NCBI GenBank assembly: GCA_963921425.1
Contig: OY992835.1
Location: 6,758,001-6,822,000 of the forward strand
DNA length: 64,000 nucleotides
Origin: Dryas octopetala
Taxonomy: Eukaryota; Streptophyta; Magnoliopsida; Rosales; Rosaceae
Reading direction: 5' to 3'
Shown: positions 12,680 through 23,700 of the stretch, one piece after another
How the letters are laid out: the number at the start of each line of letters is the position of its first letter
How positions within the stretch are numbered: the stretch's first letter is position 1
Notes under the pieces: generated by a model
Databases searched by the model: none
What the model was told of the DNA's origin: nothing
What the model saw: the letters and a program-made list of their open reading frames with translations, nothing else
Position numbers and translations under genes: made by a program

Positions 12680-15600
12680 GTGTCATGTGGGGCGGTGTGT
12701 TGCTCTATTACACGGGGCACAGTTACCAATGGAGAGTACTGTGAATGAACGAATTAAAGAGTAGGGTGCTATGAGTCTGAAAACTTATGCTGGACTACAC
12801 AGACGTACTGCTTATTATGTGTTTTCAATTCAGACACAAATTCAATTAAAAAGAAAAGAAAAGATCCAAAGTAAAAGTAAAATGCATGATAACAGACAAA
12901 AGTAGTCATCATTTCCCAATAATAAAGCTAATTATTCATTACTTCCCTTATCCATCATCAACCTCGTGATTAATGTTCCGCCTCGTAATTAATGATCAAA
13001 CCATGACATTATAATTTATGTATATATCCCAGAACACAAGCCCACGGAGAGAGTCAGAGTGAGATCTGAATTAATGGGAATTTATTCATTTTTTATATTT
13101 TTATATATATTTTTGTACTGTTAGACTTGAATATTTTGCAGTTTTAGTTTTGAATATATTTGTTTGTTCGTTGAAATAATGTCATGACTTTGCAGATGTA
13201 TCGAACTGTTAAGACCACTGACAAGCCTGCAGCTTCTTCAGGTAATTCGTATTGCTCAGCCTTTAGCTAGCTTCTTTTTCTTTTTCTTCTTTTTAATTTT
13301 TTTTTAAATTTTTTCAATTTCTTAATTTTTAGCAGCGCCTTAACTTTTTCTTACTGATCATTCTGATCACATTGTTTTTTTCCCCATCTTAAATTTTCAC
13401 CGCACACAGTTGGAAATTCCTCAGTTTCCAGTTTTAATTTATATAGAGGCATGACTACACAACACATAGACAATTAATATGTGTAAGCTCCTATGAATGC
13501 ATACATATTAATGTATGTACCATACATAGCTACATACATATACATATACCATATTATATGAATTATGCACATGCAGCTTAAATATTATTAGACATTGAAT
13601 TGGGGTAATTTGATGCTGTTTAAATTAGGACAATCAGATGGATCTGGTGAGGATGATGTCATCTCTCCTATTGGCAGCGCCACTGATCATCATCATCATG
13701 GACTACACAGTCAATTTTCTGATCAGCAACGAGGACCATCTGATCGTGATCGGTCGACCACGGTGCAACCAGCTGACGTGGACTACCCTTCCAACACCCT
13801 TTGGAGTAACTCTTCAAGGTATACATATATATATATATATATAATTTATCTCTACATTCATCTCTCTCTCTCTCATACATATATATATATATATATGCCA
13901 ATAAGAATGACTGAACGTACTTTTGAATACACACTGATGAGGAGGGACTTAATATGCGTACTGCTGGTTTCTTTTTGCTTTTGCATGGTACCTTATAAGC
14001 TTAGGAGTGCAAAACCACGTCCACCATTTTCAAAGAATAAAAAGAATAAAAGGCCGGGTTCCCCTTCCCACCAGCTTTTGCTTTATAAGTTTCTACTTGC
14101 ATGGTTTTCCTCTATCTTTTTCCGTCTTTTCTTCTGCACCATATTTTCTTTCTTTACATCCATCATTAACATAAATATTTTATTCAACTCAATTAAAGCC
14201 AGAAACAAATACAATTAGATTTGTTTTCTTTGTACATTTGATGGGTTTTAAAGAAAAGTAACAAACACAATCAGAATCGTGAATTAGGATCATATATATC
14301 TAAGATAAAGCAACCACAGCTAGCTAAGTACACTTTTTCTTTTTCTTTAGAACTGAATACTGATGATGTTTTGGGTATTAATTCTTTATTGTTACTAACT
14401 AATTATAATTTTAAACTCGGGTGGTTCTTATTCTCTCCACAAGGACATTACATATATCACCAAAAAGATCATTCCCTTGCTCATCCACTTTTTCAAAGTT
14501 GGAATAACAATATATATATTTATTATTTTATATATCGTACTCGACCTTGATTTATATATAGCATCCCTGTCAAATTAATGACATTTAGCTTCTCTAGCTT
14601 TGATCTTTTATTTAAAAACAAAAAATAGAACAAACAAACTTATGGGCATAACACCTGCCCTCTTTTTCTAGCTATTTGCTTTTATTATTTTAATTCTTAA
14701 TTTCAATAAAGGATGAACTTTCAGTGGACAAAAAAACTCTAGAGGCTGTCCTTGGAGTGCTCATAAGATCAGTGTAGACTGTGTAGTTCAGCACATATTT
14801 TAATTAGAAGGGTCAAAATGTGCTTACTATATATACATGATATATTTCCATCTAGGCACTGTGATTTACTTGCCTTATATTCACATCGTTATAGTTTCTA
14901 AATACCCACTGATTTCCTCAAAACATATTGGATTATAGGTCCTTGATCCATATTTAAGTATATATAGTTCCGCCTTATGTAGTTTTTTGAGCTAGATTTT
15001 GTAAAAGTTAATTAGAATATTCAAAACAAATTGACAATAAGTGGAAAGATCTAAGTCATTTTAATACCCACATGAGAAACTAGACGATGTAGCACCATAA
15101 ATTAGGAGACTCCGGCCGGATAGAATAGGGAATATCAAATCCACCAATTAAACCAAATGCCCGTCACTCTCAAATGTCTATTATTTGGGGGAAATTAAGG
15201 CAATCTGTTTGGGATTTTCACTCTCAAATGTCAATTATCCAGATAGGAACCTTCTTGGATAATTGAATCTCTACTTAGGGATAAACATCACGAAGAAGAG
15301 AAGGAATCTATCACATGTGATGAAGACCAACAAAAGGTGGAGTATGTACGTAAGACGAGTAATGGTCTTAAACACATTTGCATGACACAGTTCTTAATGC
15401 CAGTTTGGTATTGCTGTGAAGTAGAGTAACCCACACCTTCTTATTTTGACTCTCCAAAAACAGCTTCTTTTAATCATAATTTTGAAAATAAGCACCTCTA
15501 AAATTTATAACAAATCACCTAATTAACCCATCAAAATTTAATTTTAAAGCATATTTTTCTACTAACCCTCGATCCCAAAATAGCCCTTAACCATGCACAT

Positions 15601-17723
15601 GCATTATTGTGCTTAATTGTACAAAGCTTAGGAAAAAAATTTGTTACTTAATTATAATTGTAACACTACAATGTGATGTTATTAATCAACGTGCTATAAT
15701 ATGGCTGGATGCCGAGCTTATAGGTTTAGAGTATAATATTAATAAATATACACGTGTACATTATTATATAAGTGGATTAATTAGTAACATCATGTGGCAG
15801 TGTTAATGTCCCACCCAAAAATTACTCCAAGCTTAAGCCTAACATAAGAGAGGCATAGGCACAACAGACCTAGTGTGGACCTGTGCCCCTCTCAACCCCT
15901 TTCAATTGTTTTTTGTTTTTCTAAAAAATATATTGTTTTAATGAAAATTACAAAATTAGTCTCCAACTTTCATTCTTCCAATCTTCCTTTTCTCTCGAGT
16001 ATCGATCACTCTCTTTTTGTTTATTGTTAACTCACTGACTTTGAGTCTAAATTTTGTAGTATATAGACAATAATCTGAATTTTTTATGTAAATAGATTGA
16101 CAATTAGTCGAATTTCTTTGTTGTTGTATTTTTGGTGAATTTTTAATTAGCTGCAAATATAGTTCAATACATTTTTTAGTATGTATATTGATTTTATATT
16201 TCACCAAAATCATTTTTTATACAGTTTAATAATCTAATAATCATTCATTGCAGAATATAAACCAACCCAGTAATTAATTACTACTTATCTACTTATTTTT
16301 TTTAGTTCTAATAAAAGATATATATTAAACTCTTGACGCATATATCCTTCTCTGAATTCATTTTCTCATCCTCTCTCACCACTAGCTAGAGCTTTGCACC
16401 TATCTCCTACTTTCATCACAAGTCGCTTGTTCACTAGGATCTTGGAGACAAAATTACAAAAGCTAATAATGGAGAGAAATTGTACCATGCATCAAGTATT
16501 TCGAAATTATCTATATATATACCCCTATAAGGTTAATTAATATATATAGGACATTAGTGGATATATAGACACATGGACCAGATTGAAGGCCTCCAAATGT
16601 TTAGAGCCATAAATTTTGTATATTATAGGTTCAAATAATATGAAAAAATTTTAAAGCTCAAATCATGTGAATGTACATGATGAGGTCTCGAGCTCAATTT
16701 TTATGGTTCATCTCGAGCCCCCAAAATCTTAGAGATAACACCGATCCACACATCAACCACACAAATCTCCCAACATTTTGGTAGAAAATGAAAAGGTCGC
16801 CATATATTCGGGCCTAGCTGGGACCTTTAGAGTAGCAATTGAGAATATATATATATATATATAAGAATGCTCTAAAACTAAATGATTAGTAAGTTAATAC
16901 AAAGCTAATCACCTTGTTAGGCCCACCGCACAATGTAATCTCAAAATCCAAACCGTCTAATTTTTAGCACTACTTCAAAGATCATCATTGTAAAAAATTT
17001 TCAAAATCGGAAGTCATTTAGTCATTTGATTATAACAACAAGTATTTATATGCTTTTATCGAAAATATTGATCGTCAATTTATTTGATTTCAATTAGATG
17101 ACTAAATGATTTCCGATTTAGTTAATTTTTTGCAATGATGATCTTTAAAGTATGACCTAAATAATTGATGGTTCGGATTATGAGATTAGTTATGTGATGG
17201 TCCCAAAAGCATGATTAGTTTTGTATTAACTTGCTAATCAGTTAGTTTTAGAGCACTATATATATATATATATATATATAGGCTTTCTTTCATTTCTTGA
17301 ACTCACTCGATTTAGTTTCAGGAAAGAGGTGAGCGAGAGAAAAATTACCAAAGAAACGGTATTGAAAGTAATATATATATATATTCACAGCAATGCTACC
17401 CAAGCCTTTCCTGGTCTTGATCATCACCAAACACCACTATCATTTTGGAGGTCTCATTATGTTTTTCTCCTCGTAAACATATAGAAGAACATGTTCTTCT
17501 GGATCCCCATTTTTTAATCAATAAATCATAGAAATTTTAGGTTTTAACACCATAAATTTGAAAGTTAAAACCTAAAAATTAAGTTGTAAAAGGGCATATT
17601 TTTCTCTTTCTTATGGAGTTACATGTTTAGAAAAGCAAGACGCATGGTTCAAACAGTGTCCACAAGATGCCAGAAAAGTTTGGCAAGATAAGCATATGAA
17701 GTTTATATATAATGCATTTTTGT

Positions 17724-17755
<32 letters not shown>

Positions 17756-18894
17756 GATGTAGCTGTGAATATGAAGTTTATATATAATGTGAATCTACTG
17801 TTTGTTCAACAAGCTAGCTAGACAGATTTAATTATAAACTATAGGAATTTCTTACAGGTTTGCTGTTTGAGAGCAGTATAAAATTTGAATCATATTCATA
17901 TGCAGTTTGTTATATATATATATATATATATGTTGATGCCTTCTTTAACTTTTGATTAGGATTTCGAACTAAAACTGTTTAATTCTCTCTATGAAATGAA
18001 TTTTAGTAGTAGAGAGGCGTTTCCACATACTAATTCTCATGACATGGACCGAAAAACACCAGTGTCCTCCCAATTACAGAAAACATCTGGGCACCAAATT
18101 CAGGTACTAATTAAATCATTATTTGTTTTCAATTGCATATTCATATTCATTTGATGTACTCATGCACGCATGCATGCATGCATGTACATAATTAATTAAA
18201 ATTCCATTATACCTAAGACCAGCATGAGGCAGACTATTAAAATGGAACCCTATGATATTCACAAAAACAAAAACAAAAATTTGGGATTTACTATAAAAAA
18301 ATAATTATGATTTTGAAGGATTAATTTTTTTCCTCTTCTTAACAAATGAAGGATTTTAATTTGTTTTTCTTTTTGTTCTTGAATGGCAGTTTTTTTCATA
18401 CAAGATTATTGGGTATTGGGTGATGAGTAATGAGTAATGGGTTAGGTCCAAAAGTTGGACTATTTTTGGTACATAAAAATTGGACTAAAAAATTGACTTA
18501 GTTTGGAGAACTTAATTTATTTGGGATTAAAAACGTTTTTTTTTGTCTCTGAATAATATCCTTTTATTTTTTTGTTGCAAAGAACTAAAAATATACAGTT
18601 ATACTTGAGTTTGGAACTTTTTGTATTGGTTGAGAAATTAGGCTTCCAAGTGATTGTCCTGTCCCACTCGGCTACGCTCAAGATTAGCATGCATACGTTG
18701 AGCACATGCACCTCATTGAATTTAATTAATTAAATTAGCCATGCATTCTGGCAAATGGTGACCAAATTTGTTAATTACAGGAATGTGATTCAACACAAGT
18801 GAAGAGCTACTTGGGATCTAATTTTGATAGCAGAAACCCAAGCCTGGAGTTCACATTAGGCAGACCGGACTGGCATGGCAAAGCACATGACTGA
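11516..18894 (+). CDS. KAN1-like: KANADI1-like GARP transcription factor, six coding exons
   Basis: Exons: 11516-12296, 12486-12562, 13196-13241, 13629-13818, 18013-18103, 18781-18894. All junctions are GT-AG and the frame is kept, giving 432 codons plus stop (Arabidopsis KAN1 is close to 400). The start MPLEGTFIEP resembles the KAN1 N-terminus and is the first ATG of the frame. LPDLSLHISPP (about residues 19-30) is the conserved N-terminal repressor-type motif; His- and Gln-rich linkers follow. The GARP Myb-like DNA-binding domain spans about residues 232-292, with RMRWTSTLHARFV in exon 1, TPKSVLELM in exon 2 and SHLQMYR across exons 2-3. The C-terminus has the family motif LEFTLGRPDWHGK. 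KANADI proteins are nuclear repressors that set abaxial organ identity against HD-ZIP III. Intron 4 (4.2 kb) holds a MITE and (TA)n runs. The gene looks intact. Confidence 0.93.
12637..12677. repeat. (CT)n microsatellite in KANADI-like intron 2
   Basis: A pure CT run, preceded by a CACACA tract, about 75 bases after the exon 2 donor site. It is close enough to the splice site to form part of an intronic polypyrimidine landscape. Confidence 0.85.
16867..17257. mobile_element. Foldback MITE in KANADI-like intron 4
   Basis: The termini are inverted: GCTCTAAAACTAAATGATTA (16869-16888) on the left and a TAATCAGTTAGTTTTAGAGC block (17235-17254) on the right. Inside is the shared core (GGCCCACCGCACAATGTAAT, AAACCGTCTAATTTTTAG, AAAGATCATCATTG) with its inverted partner. 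The flanks are (TA)n runs on both sides, so the target duplication cannot be read. The terminal sequence matches the element at 56605-56998, making these two one subfamily. Confidence 0.75.
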
Positions 18895-19500
18895 TTCAAT
18901 TTCCATCTCTTCATTATTTATTTACTCTCTTGGAATGTTAGTGTTACAAGTACACAAGGGTGTTGGTGAGCAAGTCATAGGTCATGTTAATGCAAATTGA
19001 GTTTTTTTTTTTTTTGATAAGGATGCAAGTTGAGTCATTTGAGTGGATACAATTTCTTTTAGGGTGTTGTTATGAGTGGCTATACCTGCAGTTAATTTTA
19101 TTAGGTCGTTAACTGGGAGAACGGGGAAGAGAAGAAGAAATTAGATGTAAACTGGGAATTTTCTGGGTGGGAAGAATCATTGTATGTTGGACTGGAAAAT
19201 CATGATTTTGTGTTTGATACAGGAGAGTGTACAACATCATACTTGTGTAAAAGTTGGCAGTGGGTTTTCTTCAGAAATGGACAAAGCTTGTATTTCATCA
19301 TAGTTTGACTCTCTCATTGTTGCTGCCCAAATTCTTGTATTCCAATCAAAAGAGAATCATTTGCTGATCCATTTGGTGCTAAGCTGGTGGTTATGTCTAA
19401 AACAACGTCCTTTTGAGATGCTTTAGGTTAAAGGTTTAGTGTTTAGGACTTATATATATTGAGAAGATAAGTAAACATTAGTCTAAAACAACCCAAGTAC
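18895..19500 (+). other. Probable 3' untranslated region of the KANADI-like gene
   Basis: This follows the stop codon directly. It has moderate base composition without repeats, and T-rich and AATG-rich stretches typical of plant 3' leaders. No canonical cleavage site can be chosen with confidence. Confidence 0.4.
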
Positions 19501-20797
19501 GAGATTAACACAAAAAAGATCAGCAGAAAATCCATACTCATCTCAAGTGGGATGTGCTACTAAATGTCAAGAACTATACTAAAAGGTATGGCATTTTCGT
19601 TCTTTCCAAGATTTTGTTAATCCATGACATTTTTGCCGACCACTACCTTCAGGACGCACCATGGGGATCCATATCATAGCAAAGATGAAGACCTAAACAG
19701 ATTACTTAGAGATGGTTGTGCAGAGAATTGTTTGAACTGCGAGACTTGAATTTGGCTTATGCAAAACTTCCAAGTGAACATTATGGGAAACAAAAACAAT
19801 TCCCCTCAGCTGCAGAGTCACTGACAGAAGAACATTTTGCATCAAACTCGATCATAGTGATCTAAAGAATGGATTTGAGTTCTATATATTCTGCAGTTCC
19901 TCTCCAGCCAAACATGATGCTTACCATCTGGCGAAGCTTTGGATATGATCAACCATTTATGTTCATCATCCCCATAACCATGTTGCTTTTGGATATTACA
20001 CAACGAAACTCAAGCCTCTACCATGTATAACTAGCATGAAAAACGAGGCTAAAGCCTCAGTGTTTTGGGAGTGACTCAAGTCAGAGACGGAAATGGCTCA
20101 GATTAGAATTTGAAACACTCAAATTCTTCAGCACTCAATGCCAGACTAACCCATCAAAACTCATACCTAGCTAATGCCCTTCATTTCTCATCTGTCCTAG
20201 AACAGATGTCGTGTAGAGACAAATTGCACAACAAATTGCACAACACTCCGAGGTGCACCTAATAAAACTGGTATCCAAGTAAAAGAAACCCAATGATTAT
20301 AAATCTGAATTGAAACCCAATGCTCCTGAGGCAGCCTGATCATACATGCACCCAATAAAACCAAAAATATACAGCATTAAACTAGAAACAACCAATGAAA
20401 TTCAATACAAAAGCCTGATCATAACTCCTTGAGGAAGTGGGAATGCGTTTAATATATACAGCATATGCCTTTGTGCTGTGCTATTTAACATCTGCAGTGA
20501 ACTTGGGGTGAATAGAGATGCAACACAAATTCATACAAAAGAGGCCACTATATAGTTGTTGCATAAAGACAAGAAAATAGACAAACTTAGATAACCTATA
20601 CAATACCATGCAATCATGTAGGAAGGCCTACCTGGCCTATTCTTGCCTAATAGCACTCTGAACAAAAGTGTCTCAAACCATAGATAAGCAACACCATCTA
20701 GAAACAACATTCTCATAGATCTCAAGAATGTTCTGCAAAGCAAGAACATGCACAAGGTATATGCTTCCACATATAGACCCTTTATTTATGTTACCCT
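19501..20797 (-). other. Downstream region of the minus-strand membrane-protein gene
   Basis: There is no credible coding frame on either strand. The part next to 20798 is presumably 3' untranslated sequence of the minus-strand gene: TTTATT, which is AATAAA on the minus strand, occurs at 20780-20786 and again near 20815. The rest is unassigned. Confidence 0.35.
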
Positions 20798-23700
20798 TCA
20801 ATCTGAAACCTTGTTTATTGCTTGATGATGGTGCGTGTGCCTATCATAAGAGTAAGCTGAAAGTGCTGAACTAGTCGCGCTGAAGGAGTGCTTAGCAAGG
20901 CCCAGACTTTTTTTTGTTGCTAGCCAGAGAGTCCAAAAGAATCCAATCCAACCTAGTTAGAAAACAAAGAAATGTGGTAAGAACCTTGGTTTGATGGGAA
21001 GTGGCATCAGATTCGACTCAAAATATAGATCCAATAAAACCCAGCAATGAACTGCATTATACAAGCCCTGAATATACTTGACCACAAAGCCAGGGAAATT
21101 GGTACAAAGTGAAGGCAAACAGTGCAGCATACAGAGAATCAAGTGGCCAAAGGAAACTAAGGTCAGTAGCCTCAGTCTTTCTCAAGTAGATAGACTAAAA
21201 GTTGTCTCCTGATGCAAATGTAATTGAAGCATATATTTGATCAGATTGGCAAGGTTCGACACGGGGCACACAAACATTTCCAAGGTAAAAAGAAATAAGA
21301 AAGACAATGACTGGGACCTCAATAATCTCATTCATGGAGACCGATAGGACCCCTGAAGCGCCTTACACAGTAACCTTGATTCCACTTCACTTAGTTTTGA
21401 ATGGAAATTGTTTTTCTTTTTTAGGTTTCTAATTTACTTAATTTCTAATTTAAGTTCACTTAGTACGTATGATCATTTTAAGGAGTTAAGAGTTTAGAAA
21501 TCAACCATTATTACATTGGTAAATGCTATACTTATAGAAAAATTTCAGAAAATAAAGTTATTCTTAGATAACTACTGGTCACAGAAAAATAAATAGAATT
21601 AGGACAAGTAATGGTCACAGTGCTCTACCTGTAGCTACCACAACAGCTACAATCGCAGAAATTGTTGTCGTGGAAAGAACAAAAACAGCTACAGATAATG
21701 CTCCAATGTATATAGCTGCTACACAAGCAAAGAAAAGGGCCAAGAATCCTCCTGCAGCTGCCAAAGACAACAGAAGAGAGATAATGATGGCATTGACAGT
21801 TGCTGCCAGGAAGAAAAGCATGAAGACAAGCAATCCTGTCAAAGCAACAAGAGTAATCGTGCCAACCTGCAGCAAAAGATTCAGTTGTTAACTGAAGTGT
21901 CTATATGGAATGATCTATGTCAATATCAAAGGATATCAATAGTCTAATTGAAAAGTTAGATTGGTTAGAATCAAACTAATTAAAAAATCCAAGAACAATA
22001 GGGCACATTGAAAAAGAGTGCATTTTCTTTTGTGATTACTTATTATTCATGTAAGCATATTAAAAATAACAATATCAAGAATATTTATTAACACAGAATC
22101 ATGCGTATATAAAAAAAATTTCTTGGATCCATAATATAGAAAATTGCCCAAAAAGTAGACATTAATGCAAGAAATGGCCTTCTCAACACTTACCCAAATG
22201 ACTAGAAAGTAATAGAAGACAGTTTCTGATGAATGAAAGAGATTTCTCATTCACAAACATAGCTGCTCGGTAACCTACAAATATAGCAGAGCTGCAAAGG
22301 AGCTAACTCCCAGCTCAACTAACAAACAACGCACTGTTTACAACAGTAAAAACACCACACAACTAATACAATTGAGCTATGATCAAGTGTAACAACTGCG
22401 CTGGGAACTCTGTTGTCTATCATACCCCCTCAAACCGATGGAAGGGGAACCTAATGTCAGCTTGTCCCTTAAAAGAAGAAAAGCAGAAGCCAAAGCTTTA
22501 ATAAACATATGTGTATATATATATATATATAAGCAAGTTGATCCTGACCAGACACATATTTAACTAAGGAGATCCTACAGGTAACACTTTCCCCTGCAAT
22601 GTGACAGTCTATTTTAAATTTTTAATCTGCTTTGTCCTAGCATGGAACATAGGATTAGATGACATTGAAATAGCTGAAATATCATCACCAAAACCTGGTA
22701 GCAAGAGCAAGATAGATGTGCAGATCACAAAGAAGTTGCCCGACCCAGGTTAACTCAGCAGCAGTGTTTGCTAATGCCCGATGCTCTGCTTTGTGGATGA
22801 TCTAGAATCATTAGGTTGCTTCTTAGCTCCCCAACAGACGGGACTAGATCCAAGAAAAACAAGAAATCCTGTGGTAGTTCTTCTGTCAATAGGATACCCG
22901 AGCCCAGGCAGCACCTGCATAGGCATCTAATGTAAAGGAACCTGAACCATAGTGAAGGCCATGGGAAATTATACCCTTTAGATAATGAAATATGCATTTT
23001 ACTGTGCTCAAGAATTCTTTTGCAGCTACCAATGTCAATGTCTCTTTGCTATCGCTCTTTTACAGGTGCTACTTATTTGAATAATCGAATGCCATCTCGC
23101 AATCTGTGCAGTCAGTCTCTTACTCCACCTAATATGCTCATCTTAGGATCTTTGGTTGTGCTTGTTACCCCTATCTAAAATCTTACAATCAAAACAAGTT
23201 GCAACCTGAGTTGCAACATACAATCATAACAAGTTGAAACCTACCAGGAACCTAAGGCAACTCAATGTGTGCTATTGGGATATAAAGCAGATTATAAGGG
23301 CTTTTTGTTCCATAACATTGTTACATCTAAAACCAATATTTCTAGACATGCTATATTTAATGAGTCAGTTCTTACATTCTCTCAAGAGTCAAAAGCAACA
23401 TTCTTCTTCCATTGTTGGGTCCTCCTTCCCCAATTTGCTCTTCCTTCATCAGTGCCTCCTTCTCTCTTCCATCATTCAATTCCTGCTTTTCCACCTTCTA
23501 CCCATCCTATTCAATCAGATTCAAAATCCAATTCTACAGCATCTTCTTCCAATTCTTCTTCTTCATCTACTTGACCTTCTGTTTCTTTTAATTCTTCAAA
23601 TTATTCAGCACCTTATAATGTATTAACTGCACTGCCTATGGAAGATTTACTACCTGTTTTATCTTTAGCATTTCTGTGGCTGTTAAATCCCCATGAATGG

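Noticed and set aside
20957-21142. An alternative exon 3 for the membrane-protein gene (peptide with WVLLDLYFESN)
   Set aside because: The exon at 20952-20798 continues the protein with WIGFFW and GLAKHS, in phase and in family style; this frame does not.
21670-21891. A + strand frame of 73 codons
   Set aside because: It is the reverse of exon 2 of the minus-strand membrane-protein gene.
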